Shown here piece by piece: positions 22,638-35,902 of a stretch of DNA of 64,000 bases. Source of the DNA: Anaeramoeba flamelloides. Its lineage: Eukaryota > Metamonada > Anaeramoebidae. Position numbers and translations under genes: made by a program. The stretch covers positions 10,726,001-10,790,000 of the forward strand of contig JANTQA010000032.1 in the NCBI GenBank assembly GCA_027625915.1, written 5' to 3'. The notes beneath the pieces were generated by a model. It was not told where the DNA came from and ran no database searches. It was given only the letters and a program-made list of their open reading frames with translations. Numbering within the stretch: the first letter of the stretch is position 1; each line of letters starts with the position of its first letter.

Positions 22638-25600
22638 TTTTTTTTTTATCCGTTTTTTTTTTTCCTTAAAGAAAAATACTTTACAAAAATATTAATGTTT
22701 TAAATAATTTCAAGTTTATATATATATATATATATATTATAATAAATTTTTTAAAAGTCATCTTTTTTATTTATTTTTGTTTTTTATAAGACTTATCATC
22801 CCTGAAAAAAATTGTCAAATTGATTTTAATACTAAAATGATAGTAAAAGTTCTCTTTTTTGAAATATTATTTATTTATTTATTTTTTCGTTTCAAAACAA
22901 GAACCAAATATGAAAATTAAATATCAATTAGTGAAACAAAGTAAAATAGAATTCAAACTATCAAATTAAACCAAAATTTACATTTCGGTATTTTTCCAAA
23001 TTTGAAATTTAAACATTTTTAAAAGTGGAATAGATTTTTTGTCTCCCAAATTCTTCTATTCATATGAAATTGACTGTAAGATTTTCGAAATACGTATAAA
23101 TCTAATTTGTTTAATTTTCATTTCAGATATCTATCTACATTAGTGGAAAAAAAGTAAAGGAATGATTTTTGAAAAAGTGAACTTTTACTATCATTTTAGT
23201 ATTAAAATCTATTTAACATTTTTTTTTTGCGAATGTCGCTTAATTTTTACATTTTTTTGTTAAAATTGAAGAATTCCCCAATTTTGATTATAACTAATAT
23301 TAAAAATAAAATTTGAAAGTTATTTTGGTAATTTGATTTTGAATGTGGAGTATTCCTTTCAAAAAAATATATTTTTTTTATTTATAAATTTTCATGTTTC
23401 AATATCTCAGTATTGATAAGTAAATATTTGGTCCTTTTCCTTTGTAATACATCTTCTTTCCAACAAAAGAATCCCAGTCCAGTAAAAAAAAGAAAAAAAA
23501 AAAAATGAAAACTTTATTTATCAATTAATGGAAATAACTGTTGAGAGAAAAATTTTGGATACATAAAAATGTTTGGAAACCATTTTTAATTGGGAACATT
23601 ATTAAAATTGAAAATCAAATCCTATTTATAACTAGGTGAATTTTATATAAATACAGGTTTAAGTGTTTTAAAAGTTCATTAATCTGTAGTTTGTGTAGAA
23701 TACTCATTTGAATGGTTGATAACTAAAGTAGATAATGATATTTTAACAAAAATCCAAGTTCTAGTAAAGTTTACTATTATTTCTGAAAATGGCAATTTTT
23801 AAACTTGCTTTGGATTATTAGAGATAAGGTTTTGAAAAAGTATAATTACATTAATTTTTATTCTAATAAGTGGTTTATTTTTATTTTCTTTAGTTATTTC
23901 ACAAAAAAAAGAAATTAAAAATCATTTTCACTATTGTTAAAAATTATAAATTGCTGCCTAACTATTTTTCTCTAAACAGTAAGGAGTAATTCAAGAAAAA
24001 AATATTTAATTAAAATAGAAGAGAAGAAGATTAATTGAACTAATATTCTAAAATAATGATATCATATTTATCGAGAAATAAAATAAAAAAATATATCTTA
24101 TGCTACGTTATACAATTACAGTTAAAAGAATTGAGTAACGTTTAATATTTCAGCCAATTATTTTGAATTCTAAGACAAATGGTAATTCTTTAAAAATATT
24201 CCCCAGAATCCACTTGTGATATTAAAAAGCCAATAAAAAATCTTCAATAATAAATAGTAATTACCTGACAAATGATGAAGAATTAATATTTTGCTTCAAT
24301 TGTAAGGTTTTTTTGAAGCTAAAAGGAAGGTAGAAAAAAATTCGATTATGTTCAATTCTAAAAAATTTAAAAAAAAAAAAAACTGAGCAGACACATATAG
24401 TGAGAATCTGTGTAAATGATTTGTAATAAATAATTTTTACTTTTTTAGAATTTATTATTTTTATTTTATTATTTATTTTTCTTTATTACCCTGAGTTTTA
24501 TAACACTAAAAACTTGATTAAAGTTATAAAAAAGAAGAAAATACAGAAATATAACTTGTATTAATAAAATATTTCTGTATTAGAAGGATAAACAAGATTA
24601 ATTATAAAACTTCAAAAATTACCAAAAATTAAAATGAGTCGCATTTTCTTTATTATAATTTTTGAAGGGTAACCAAGTAATTGTAATCATATTAAATTTT
24701 TTAATATTTTTCATCATTTTTTAGATTAAATACACAGAAGGTTATGATATAACTTATCATAGACAATTAATTAAACAGTCTAAATTCCAAAATTGTTAAA
24801 ACCATCAATACTAAATAGTTTTAAAAATATGTCAAAAATTCAATTTTAACCACTAAATTTCAATGTTTTGCTTTTTCTTTTGCTAATAAAATATACATAC
24901 ATAATGAATTGGACCTATTACCCTTTCAAAATCATGAATAAATTCAATAAAATCAAATGTAACATACATTATCTACCCTATACTACTGGAAATAAAGTTT
25001 ATATAATCCAAAACTAAAAAAATTTCATTAGAATAGTCAATTTCTGAAAAAAAAAAATTGATCAATTTTGAAAATTATTAATTTTTTAATAAAAAGTGAT
25101 TCAAAATCGATTAAATTTTTAAAATAATTTTTTTAAATTTATTTTCTGGCCACTTATAAACTTTATTTCTGCCAAACAACCCAATTTTTTTTTTTTTTTC
25201 AAATAACAATTATTTTATATAATTAGCCTTTTAAGAAATAATAAGAAAATATAAGCAGAATAATACAACCCCGGGAATATTTTATTTGTTAATCTGAAAT
25301 AAATCTCAAAAAATCAATATTTTTTTAAAAATTGAAAAACTAAAATTCTTAGATACCCATTGATGAAAAAAACAACCCAGTTCCCTTTGATCTTAAGTTG
25401 AAGATCAAATAAAATTCCAATAAATATCAATATGTTTTTTCTACAATGATTTTCACTGTTACCGTAACAATAGAACAACATGTTTTTATTAAGTAGCCGA
25501 GTTATAAAAATAATCAAAAAAAAAAAAAAAAAAATGAATTATATTTCAAAAAAAATCAAAAAAAAAATAATATAAAAAATATAAAAAAATTAAATTCATT

Positions 25601-26093
25601 TTCTTATATCCATTCAAACTCAGTAAATTTATATAATTCTCACATAAAACTTTGCAACTTTTTAAAATATCAGATTTTTATAGGTTTTGAATAATTAAAA
25701 AATGAATTATTAATAAGATTTATTAATTCGTTGATATTTATTACTAAAGAAAAAAATTCTTTTTTTCAATTTATTATTTCTGTAAGCGCTATATTTTGGA
25801 AAATTCTTTTCAATTTCAAATTTTGGAAAAATACTTAAAAAATCAACATGTTTAACTTTTAGATGAAAGTTTCTGTTTTATTTAACAAAGCTGATTTTTC
25901 TCACATTTCTAAAGAATAAAAATCAAATTTGAAAAAATCGGAAAAATATGCAAACAACTATTAATCAAAATAACAAGTGATAATAAACAATTCAGAAAAT
26001 AATTACCTAATATTTATTATTCAAGTTCAAAAAAAATATTTCCCAGATTTTTACATTCAATTCGTTTCATATCCAACAGGAATTCTATATAAT

Positions 26094-26128
<35 letters not shown>

Positions 26129-26929
26129 ATTTATTTTCCCTTATTTGACAATATTTTAAAAAATTGGCTATGAAATGTCATCTTTTGAATTTTGCACTTT
26201 TTTGACAAAAAAAAAGGAAGAGAAAAAAGTTTGCTTGACAAGAGTTGTTCTAGTTAATCCACAACAAAAAAATTTAAAAAAATATCAAAAATTTTATTTT
26301 TATTTATTAAGCCAAATTTTAATAATTTAACTCTAAAAACCTTTCAAATAAAACTAATTTACGTTCCCATATTAAGTTGAAAAAATGATATTTTTTCTTT
26401 TGTATGTTTTGTTTTTTTTTTTTTTTGAATAAGAATTTTAGTCGAGTTCTGCTTTTTGAATCAATGTAATATTATCACCTTTAAGTAAAATTCTACCAAT
26501 AAATCTTTTTTCATTTGTTTTCATTAAAATTTCTTCACAATTATCCAATGTCAAGTTCATAAATTCGTCAAATCCCTATTTTTTTTTTGATTTTTTTTTT
26601 TTTTTTTTGATTTAAATTATTATTATTTATTAATGTTATACAAAATAAGTTTTATAAAAATTAAAAATTTAAATTAATTAATTATAAGGGTATTAAAGAA
26701 AATTATCAATTTAAAGAAAATAAACAATTTAAAGAAAAACAAGAAGAAAAAAAGAAATAGAAATAGAACGAATCAAAGAAGAAAAATAATAATAAAATAA
26801 AAATATTATGGAATAATTTTCAATGGAATTCCTCTGGTATACCGGGATGAATTAGCGAATATCAAAATTGTTTGTATCTAATAAAAATTAAATAAAAAAT
26901 GAGTTATCTTTTTATTTTTATTTTTTGGA
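22638..26929. other. Long gene-free stretch after RecQ
   Basis: Begins with the probable RecQ 3' UTR, then a (TA)n tract at about 22718-22738. Near 23400-23500 is a fragment (TATCTCAGTATTGATAAGTA, then TTTGGTCCTTTTCCTTTG) that matches repeats at 29090 and 59510. A T30 homopolymer lies at 26096-26125. The rest is AT-rich with only short accidental frames. Confidence 0.5.
26096..26125 (+). repeat. T30 homopolymer
   Basis: Thirty T residues in a row inside AT-rich DNA; no linked gene seen. Confidence 0.9.
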
Positions 26930-28020
26930 GGGAGGAAATTAATTTCCTCTTATGGCCATTAGTTTTTTTTGAATTTTTCTGTTTATTTGTAAAATCAATA
27001 GATTTTCGTTAGGTTTTTTTTACTTTTCGAAATAAACCGAAAATTTATTAAAATTTTCTGTTTATTTCAAAAAGTAAAAAAAACCTAGAACACTTAACAA
27101 ATAAAACAGAAAACCTCAAGAAAACCTAGGCACTCTACGGCACTTTACTACACTTACCTAATCTCTAAAATTTTGTTCGGAAATTTAAATAAAATATCAT
27201 AATTTTTTTTATCATTAACCAATGACAAAATAAATAATGATTTTTTGATTTGAATATGATCAAAGATATTATTCTTTCGTTTTATATTTTTTTTTGTTAA
27301 TTTTAATTCAAATTACTCGTTTTTCTTTCCTAGAATGGGCAGTTTCATAAAAAAATAATCGATATCTTCATCTATTTTTATAATTGATCTGATTTTTATG
27401 AATAAATTGCAAGATTTCGTTTTTAATTTATTCTTATAATAAGCATAAGAATATCTATTTATGTAATTTCTGAAATTTCAAAGTTTTAATCTATGGAAGT
27501 AGAAGTCTTCCATTTTAAATAATTTTTGTCGTTAGTTTTTTTTTAATTTGAGAAATAAAAAGAAAATTACTTGATTTTTTTGTTTATTTCTTAAATTAAA
27601 AAAAACCTCGTTAGGTTTTCTTGAATTCAAAAGAATCGAGTTAAATTTTTTAATTTTGCTCGATTCTTTGGAATTTTGAAAAAGTTCAGTTAGCTTTTCT
27701 CGGGTTTTCTGTTTATTCCAAAATCAATAGATTTTCTTTAGCTTTTTTTGAGTTTTCTATTTATTTAGAAAATTATATAGATTTTCGAAATAAAATAGAA
27801 AACCTCAAAAAAACCTTGAACACTTCAGAAATAAAATAGAAAACCTCAAGAAAACCTTGAACACTTAACAAATAAAAACAGAAAACCTCAAGAAAACCGC
27901 CGTTAGCTTTTCCAGAATTTATAAGAATAGAGTGAAATCTTTGATTTTATTCAATTCTCTCGAAAACTGGAAAGGCTAGACACTTGACAGCACCCCACAG
28001 CACTCTACGAAACGGCTGTT
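26930..28020. repeat. Cluster of short inverted and direct repeats, family L
   Basis: Units such as GAAAACCTCAAGAAAACCT, AACACTTAACAAATAAAACA and the inverse TTTTCTGTTTATTTC recur many times in both orientations. It also contains CTTTGATTTTATTCAATTCT with its inverted partner upstream, and CACTCTACGAAACGG. Related units lie near 37000-37060 and 37448-37560. The pattern is that of overlapping foldback elements; non-coding. Confidence 0.6.
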
Positions 28021-28845
28021 TATTTATAATATTATTATTCCTAACAATTTTTAAATATTCCTGGCTTTTCTATCCATAGCTATTTATTATTATATTTTCT
28101 CTAAATTGATTTATATTTGCATCTAATAATTTTAAGTTTTCTACTTTGCATTTAATATTTCCATCATTTTTTGATTTGGAAATTTTAAATTTTTCTGAAG
28201 ATATATATCCAAAACCCAGAATTTCTAATTTCTGTTTGAGTTTATATCTTCTTTTATAGATTGAAATTCTGTTTTGATCACGTTTTGCTTCAGTTTATAT
28301 TTATTATTCTTTCAATGGATTGTGGGTTAATTTTTTAAAAAAATTGTTACTTTTTTATTTATACAAGCATCTATTGAGCCAAAATCTTTTTGAGTTAGAT
28401 TAAATAAAAAAAATCTATTATTTAACACTCAAATCTTGAATATTAAGTTTTTGTGATTCATTTTTTTTTTTTTTTATTTTATAAATATTTTGGATATCTC
28501 CATTTCTCCTTTCTTTGAAGATCTCTTGGGTGTTTTTAAATATATTTAAATAACTATTTCATTTTTTTTTTTTTATTGGATGGAAGAGAGGTAATATCAA
28601 AAGATATGATGACATGTTTGTTGGAATCACTAAACTTTCTTTATTCATATTTTATCCTCATTATAACTTTGACAGTATTATAAATCAAAGGATTGTATTT
28701 CTTTTCATAATTGCAAAAGGTAAATAGAGAAGGCCAAAAGAAAAGTTCCAAATATTTTTCTGGTTGAAAAAACAAAAACAAAAAATTGACAAGAAAAAAA
28801 AGCAAGCTAAAAAAAAAAAAATAGAATTTTGGGGAGTTTATAAGA
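28021..28845. other. Intergenic AT-rich stretch
   Basis: I see no gene. A short minus-strand frame near 28641-28850 begins with a hydrophobic stretch, but it has no homology I recognise and consists mainly of T-tract codons. Confidence 0.4.
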
Positions 28846-29185
28846 AGCAATTGGTAAAAAAATAAAAATAAAAAAACAATGCTATCGTTTTAAGAACACC
28901 CAAAATGAAAGCCACGATACTTTTGGTTGATTTAATAATTTGATAATTGGACCATGAATGTTCATTTGGGGATTGTTATTTAATTGTTATAATTTCCTTT
29001 TTTTTTTGATCTAGTTTTTTTTTTAAACTTGATATCTTATGAATTTTACTTTTTCTTTTTTATTTTAAAGTTACACATACTACGTGATTCAGGATCTCAA
29101 TATTAGCAAGTCATCAATTGGATCTTTTCCCTTTTGTAACTCTTCTTCCCCAATATATAAAAAAAATCCAGCAATTAAAAAATGG
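28846..29185 (+). repeat. Family I dispersed repeat (partner 59265-59600, fragment near 23400)
   Basis: Starts near GAAGCAATT and ends near CTTCTTCCC. Shared blocks include TTGATTTAATA, GAGAATTGTT-like sequence, TTGATCTTG-like sequence, AGTTACCCAT-like sequence and TTGGATCTTTTCCCTTTTGTA. About 340 bp, non-coding. Confidence 0.55.
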
Positions 29186-29478
29186 AAAAAAAATAAAAAA
29201 ACAAAATTTAGCTATTTTAAAAAAGTGTGGAATTAAAATTTGTCTCGGCGGAACTTCAAATTGTCTAATTCATCTAAATTAAACCGTTTGGTTAACACTT
29301 TAGATAACTTTTAGTCCACACTTTTTTAAAACAGCTTGACATAAACATCTGTATTAATTTTGAAATGAATTCAAAAAAAAATTGAAAAAATAATAGTTTT
29401 TGGTTGGGTTTGAAGACAAATTATGATTGAGGAATTTTTTTCATCTCTCGAAAATAGGTTGGTTCTTGTTTGTTAAAT

Positions 29479-29500
29479 AATTTGAGATCGATCTCAAATT
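29479..29500. repeat. Perfect 22-bp palindrome
   Basis: AATTTGAGAT followed by CGATCTCAAATT reads the same on both strands. It lies in an otherwise unremarkable stretch (29186-30839) in which I find no gene. It could be a chance palindrome or a remnant of an element end. Confidence 0.6.
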
Positions 29501-30839
29501 CTTTTGTTATAAAAAAAGATATCCTGTAATTGTTTTCGAAAGGAAAAGTAACCAACATTTCGATTAATCTAGATAAATTGGATGAATAATAGTCCATGTT
29601 TTAATTGTAGTTAAGTACTCTTTAGAATTATTGTGTGACCAAGATCTGGAATTTAATCATAAGTAAATAAAAAAAATGTTTTTGTTTTTCAATCTTGGTA
29701 CGGTTTCTTCATAAAAAAACAGAATAAAACTCAAAACTACAACCAAAACCATTCATAAAATTGATCCGTTAGTATCACATTTTCTCATTTGAGTCTACAT
29801 TTTAAAAATGATGTATTACCAAGAACTGTTCTTGGTTTGTTATTTTTTGAAAAAACAAAAAGCAATAAGGGGAATAAAAAAGAAAAGCAAAAAGATGTTA
29901 TTTTTTTTTTTTTTTTTGAATAAAAAGAAAAACTTACAATTAGATTTCCTTCGATCCTTAAGTTTGGTTTATCGTAAAGCCAAATTTGTACTTTGGAATG
30001 CTATTTATAAAATAAAAAAATCAAAGTATTGAATTTTTATGTTAATTTGGATTTTTGTTTGTCAAAAAGAAATACACAACAACAAAAAAAAAAGTGGTTG
30101 TTGTCGTAAAAAAAAATTGAAAGTGTTACTGTTTGAAGAAATTGAAAAATAACATTAATAGGTTGTTCCATGATTTTTTGTCCTTTTCGACTCATTTTAT
30201 TGGGGTATTTGATAAATTTATTAAAACTTTTAAAGTTTGTTAATTGAAAAAAAAAATGAAATACCTGAAGATCACTATGGAATTTGGTTCACTAACATGT
30301 CAAAAAAGCACTAACATTTTGTACTTGTTTTTTCGTTTTCAAATTAAATTACTTTGTGTTTCTGGCAGTAGCTCAGTATACCCAGATCTAGATGGTTACA
30401 ATCTGTGTTTCAATATATATCTTATGCTATTTTCGACTGAGTTGATCCAATATAACATTTAATTCAGTATACAATAATCTACTTTAGCTTAAATTAATTT
30501 TGAAGAAAAACTACTCGATGTTTCGAAGTACATTTTTAGAATATGTTTTATAAAAAAATTTTATAATTATTTTACACATTACAATTTAACTCCTTTTTTG
30601 TTTTTCATCTCAAAAACTCATTCAAAAACTTCTCTCTATTTTTCGAAATAAATCTTCTAATTTGATCCTTCGTATTTCAGAAGGTCGTGATAATAGAAGG
30701 ATTTTCGGTCAACAATATCTTATTTACTTAATGTGGATTGTCACTTTCTTCGATAATCTAAAAAGTAAACCACGAGAAAAAAGAAACTAAGCTTTGAATT
30801 TGAATAGTTAATCAACATTTTCTTCTAGGAACTTTACAA

Positions 30840-31391
30840 CTGTTTCAAGGCTACCATGAATTTTTTTTTGATATCAATTTTTGGTGTTGATATAGATTTT
30901 TAAATCTATGAATATAAGAATAACAAAGTTTATATTGAAAAAAAAAAGTCATAAATGAGTAAATATTCAAGGATTTTTTTCTGATATTTATAAAATAAAT
31001 TTTCAGAAAATAGAATGACTCTAAATATTGAAAATTCGTTGATGAAACCATATTAATTTATTCTGTAAAAAATGTATTTTTTTTTACTAACACATTTTGG
31101 AAGATTATTTTTTATATTAGTTTATTTCTAAAAATGTTTATCCAATATAAACTTTCTTTTTCTTATATTCAAAGATTTAAAAATCTATATCAACACCAAA
31201 ATTTGATACAGCCGTTCCAAAGCTACGATAAAATTTTAACAAAAACAAAATTGAGTTTTCTATATTTATTTTACATTTTCATAAAATTCTGAAATAAGAA
31301 TAGAAAAATCAATTATGCTTTATTGGAAATTTTTTGGTAGACTTGAAAAGACTGTATCAAATGAAAACATTCAAGGTAACTTTGGAACAGC
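30840..31391. repeat. Foldback element, family C, copy 2, mosaic
   Basis: The left end TGTTTCAAGGCTACCATGAA and right end GGTAACTTTGGAACAGC are inverted partners. An extra inner end (CGTTCCAAAGCTACG, about 31211) suggests that a second, shorter element sits in or replaces the original right arm. Confidence 0.5.
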
Positions 31392-33290
31392 TCTATGTTG
31401 GGGAAAAAAAAATGAAAATATAAATTTAACTTTTAAAAAGTTAGTAGTTTAGAGAAAAATTATAAAAAGATTGATTAAAAAATGATCTCTGAAATTATTT
31501 ACAACAAAACTTTTTTCCAGTCCAAGGACTACAGTTGTAGGAGAGTGAAATACATGTGTATGAATGATTTGAATTGATATTAGAAGTAATATTTAATTTG
31601 TAAAATTTCAAATTTGAAATAATTTTTTCACATTTTTGCACTTTTTTTTTTATTTTTTTCGATTGTATTTTGATAACCTAATTCATTTGCAATTTTTTTA
31701 TATGGCAAGACTGATATTTACTTTAGAAAAAACATGTTATTCTTGGTCACCTAAAAAGTAAAAATAATAGTAGAGAGGAATAATCATATTGATTTGTTTT
31801 GAAACTTTATTTGATCTACAATTCGAGATCACAATTAACATTATTGTTTTTCTCAATATTATCCCTAATAATTTGAGTTTTTCAATTTTTAAGAAAATCT
31901 ATTGATTTTTTCTTTTTATTACATTTTGAGTATCAACTATTCTTTGATGTCTAGAATTCTACTTATTTTTCATATGTTATTCAGGGGTCAATTATAAAAA
32001 ATAATTGATATTTGAAAAAATATTGGGTCGATTTGGATGAAATGTAGAGAAAAAGGGAAAATAAAATAATGAACTATATAAAATATCTTTTGAAAATTTT
32101 TCTATTATGGTTTGAATTGCAAGAATTTTCATATTATATTATTTGGATTGTTATGTGGCATGTGTTTAATAGAGTAGTGAAGAAACAAAGATATGAAAAT
32201 TATTATGTTTAAAAGTTTTGATTCAGTTTTTCTCAAATTTGAAAAAGTTCAAAATTCAAACATATTTTCTGATTTATTTAAAAAAAAAATATTTTCATTT
32301 GAAGAAGAAAGAAATATTATTCTTTTTAAATGAAGGTTGCCAAAATACACTTTAAAATAAAACCACAAAGTTCTAAAATAACTCAGTATAAAAAACTACT
32401 TAATTTTAAAAAGATTCAATAATTATTCAAAACAAAAAAAAAATATAATATTCTTGATACAAAGAAGAGTTCAAATCATTTTTTTATTTATTGAACAAAA
32501 AAATTAAGGAAAAAAAAACAAAATATGAAATTAATATTCTCCCAAAAGACTTTTTTGAAACCTGGATTTTTTCAACTTATAATCTTAAGAAATAATTTTT
32601 AATTTGATTATTTATATTAATTAATTAATCAATAAACCAATCTTAATTTTTTCAGTGAATTATTGAAAACACAAAGATTAAATCTATCAATAGAATTTCT
32701 AATTATTTCTCAATTTTTTAAAGATTTCCGAACAAATAAATTGAATTCAAATTAATAATTCTAATAAATAATAATAATAATAATAATAGATATTATCAAA
32801 TAACTGATTGGAATGCTAATAGTTCCTTATTTATACCATGAGTATTTGAAAAGCTATATTACATAATCTTATAAATCTCAAGAAATGTAAGAAATATTTG
32901 TCTGTGAATAAGAATTATGACCAATTTTTTTAGATCTTCAGGGATTCAATAATTGGAACATTTTTATTGTATTTTTATAATAAGATTGAAGGCCCAACGT
33001 TATTTGTTCATAAAGATTCTCAGGAATTACTAAAAGTGAGGTTTCGAGAAAATAAAAATTTTTTTATCAAATTTTTCTTTTTCTTATTTTAGATCCAAAA
33101 AATACAAACAAAAAGAGAGGATCTAATCTTTTGACTAAAAAACTATTTGGGAAGAAATGAACTCTTTTAAAAATGATAACTCATTTCATTAAAGTTGATA
33201 AATGAGTTTGTATAACGGGTTAAATTGTATCCTTATTCAAATAATCACCTATTACCTTTAGGAAAAAAAATAAATATGAATTACTAGTTT
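30840..33290 (+). repeat. Dispersed duplication, copy B (partner 775-3110)
   Basis: Same order of blocks as copy A: foldback at the left, then AT-rich spacer, then the 700-bp block at about 32590-33290. It lacks the family E insertion of copy A but has extra inverted-repeat sequence at about 31205-31391. It lies just upstream of the Acinus gene, so its right end may overlap that promoter. Confidence 0.55.
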
Positions 33291-33573
33291 ATTAAATATC
33301 TTTCCTTTTATGATTATGTTTCAGATTATTTTTTTTGTTTCCTTTATTTTAATCAATTTACCTTTTTTAGGGGGGTTATAAAGTTATATATTTCAGTAAA
33401 TTTAAAACCTTGAAATAAAAAATAAATAATATTGATCTCATTTAAAGAACTTTATTCATAACAAATATTTTGAGGTATTCTAAAAGCTGAAATTTCTAAA
33501 ACTTGTAAATTGATATTAAGAAATCAATTAAATAATTATTTTTATTTTTTACTCAATCTGGTATTTTTTTACA

Positions 33574-35028
33574 ATGTCATCAAGCAATACAACAATTGAT
33601 GTTTCCAAATTAACCTACCGTCAATTACAAGCACAATGTAAAAAGGTTGATTTGTCAGGACGTGGTAAAACAGCTCAACTCAGGGAACGACTTAATAATT
33701 ATTTTGAAAAAGAAAAAAAAAAAGGAAGAACAAGAAGAAGAAAAAGAAAAAGAAGAAGACAAAGAAGAAAAAGAAGAAGAAGTAAAAAAAGAAGATCAGG
33801 AACAAGAAAAAGAAAAAGAGAAAGAAGATAAACAAAATATGGATATTGAGTCAAAATCTAATGAAGTGAAAGAAGAAGAAAAAGAAAAAGAAAACGAAGT
33901 AGAAGCAAAAATCGTTGAAGAAGGTAATGAAGAAAAAAAAGAAGAAATAACGGTTCTTGTACCAAAATCTGATCAAAAAAAAGAAGAAGAAAAAGAAAAA
34001 GAAAAAGAAGAAGAAAAAATAAAAGAAGAAGAAAAAGAAAAAGAAAAAGAAGAAGAAGAAGAAGAAGAAGAAGAAGAAGAAGAAAACGAAGAAACAAAAA
34101 TGGAAGAAGAAGAAAAAGAAAAGGAAGAAGACAAAAAAGAAGAGGAAGAAGATAAAGTTGAAAAAGAAAATATTGAAAAGAAAAACAAAAAAGATGGTGA
34201 TCAAATAATAAACCAAATAACCAACCCACCAACAAATATTTCTCTTGAAATAAAAGAAAGAAAGAAAGAAACAAAAGGAAAGGAAAAAGGAAATAACGAA
34301 ATGTCAATTGAAAAAAAGAAAATTATCAATTTAAACACAACCAAGCAATCTGATTCAAAAAGAAGAAGACTACTAGGAAATAGGATGGATCCTAAAGAAA
34401 AAAAACAACAAAAAAAAAGGGTTGTTCCCAAATCAAAAAAACCATCATCCCGAGCGATATTAATCAAAAATTTAACAAGGCCATTGAGAAAAACGGAACT
34501 TTTAAATCTATTGGATCAAAATGAGAAAGTTTTAAAATTTTGGATTTCAAGAATAATGACCCATTGCTATGTCCTTTACGAAACAATTGAACAGGCAGAA
34601 AATGCCAGAAATAATCTGTATGGAATAGTATTCCCAGCAAAGGGCAAATCATTATATGTCGTGTTTGTGAATGAAACTGAAGCTGAAACCTATTTTGATG
34701 ATTCCCGACCCGTTTCAAAATCATCAAATATCATTAATTTGGGAAGTAAAAGGGAGGTGGTCAAGAAAAATGATTTAAATTTACGGGAAAGGATATTTCA
34801 AAATGAAAAATCCGAGTTGGGGGGGAACGAAAAGGAAAAAGAAATAGAAAAAGAAGGGGGAAAGGGGGGGGGTCTTTGGATGAATTATTTAACAAAACAA
34901 AAACAAAACCCTATATTTATTATCTACCAGTTTCTGAAACAGTTGTGAATAAAAGACGTGAAAAAATTCTAAAACAGGAAAGACAAAGGATAAGGGAAGG
35001 GAAATCATATAATGAAGGGAAATATTAA
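33574..35028 (+). CDS. Acinus homologue (SAP domain, RRM, RNPS1/SAP18-binding segment); reading frame changes twice
   Basis: From the ATG at 33574 the first frame encodes a SAP domain (about residues 9-47: DVSKLTYRQLQAQCKKVDLS then GRGKTAQLRERL). At an A11 tract (33713-33723) the conserved reading moves to the next frame. That frame gives about 250 Lys/Glu-rich residues, a basic stretch and an RRM-like fold (RAILIKNLTRPLRKTELLNL to about AETYF, about 34450-34700). At a G9 tract (34864-34872) it returns to the first frame for SLDELFNKTKTKPYIYYLPV and a basic tail ending in TAA at 35026-35028. That last motif is the Acinus segment that binds RNPS1 and SAP18 in the ASAP complex on the exon junction complex. 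Domain order and this motif make the family call firm. Likely explanations for the frame changes are single-base errors in the homopolymers or a decaying allele; programmed shifting is less likely. Confidence 0.88.
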
Positions 35029-35902
35029 AAACATGATAAACTTTTTAAATCAAGTTTTTGTTTTGTTTAATTAATCTATTTTATTCTATTTCTTTTATTT
35101 ATTTATTTTTTTTTTAAATTATATTAATCATTTTGTTTTGAAAAAAAATTCAAAAAAACAAAATAGTTGATCTAAACAAAATAGCGGAAGGTTTTTTTAA
35201 TAAATTTTATAAGTTTTGCGATTTAAAATTCTAGATTTTTTTTGAAATTATTAATTATATTTAATTATCTAATCTGATTTAAAAGATTTTTTTTTGCTAT
35301 AATAAAATGGAAATAATTTTTTTAAAATATATATTTAAGAAAATTGTCCACAAAAATTTATACATTTTTTTTTTATATTCCACTTTTCATAATAAAATTG
35401 TTTTCTAAACTTTTATATATTTTACCAAATACATTTTTTAAATTTCCAGTGTAATCTCTAATTCATCATGTTCAAATGCTTGTAGTTGAATTAATTTTAA
35501 TAATAGAAGGACCCATTCCAGAAAGTGACAAAAAGTTGATATTTTTTTATAAAATTATTCAAGAATTTTGAATGGAGATAAATATTGATAAAACTCTAAA
35601 ATCAAATTAATTATATGAAATAAAGTATTTAGGCATTTGGCTTGAAAAAGTGAAAAATTTAGAAAAAAAACTTTAAAAAAAGTAAAAGGAAATTGTATAA
35701 AAATTAAAATGATTTTTAACCGAAAAAAAAAGCCCAATGGAGTATAATTACAAATTTTTAAATCAATATGTATTCGCCAATTATTTTATGGACTTGTAAT
35801 TTTTTATCTAAATCAAAAATATTTCAACTCGATAGAAGTTTGGATTGTAAAAAAAGTCACAAAATTTTTAAAAATTAATACATATTCTCCAAGAATAATT
35901 TA
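35029..35902. other. Intergenic downstream of Acinus
   Basis: Contains the probable 3' UTR and AT-rich DNA. I see no gene, RNA or defined repeat. Confidence 0.45.

Noticed and set aside
26930-28020. CRISPR-like array
   Set aside because: Repeats occur in both orientations with irregular spacing and no unique spacers of constant size, and the DNA is eukaryotic.
33720-33831. Arg-rich C-terminus in the first Acinus frame as the true protein end
   Set aside because: It is the shifted reading of the Lys/Glu repeats; the RRM and RNPS1/SAP18-binding parts lie downstream and complete the known domain order.
33851-34307. Long minus-strand frames opposite the Acinus Lys/Glu region
   Set aside because: They encode almost only Phe, Leu and Ser because they are the complement of GAA/AAA repeats; no start context and no domain.
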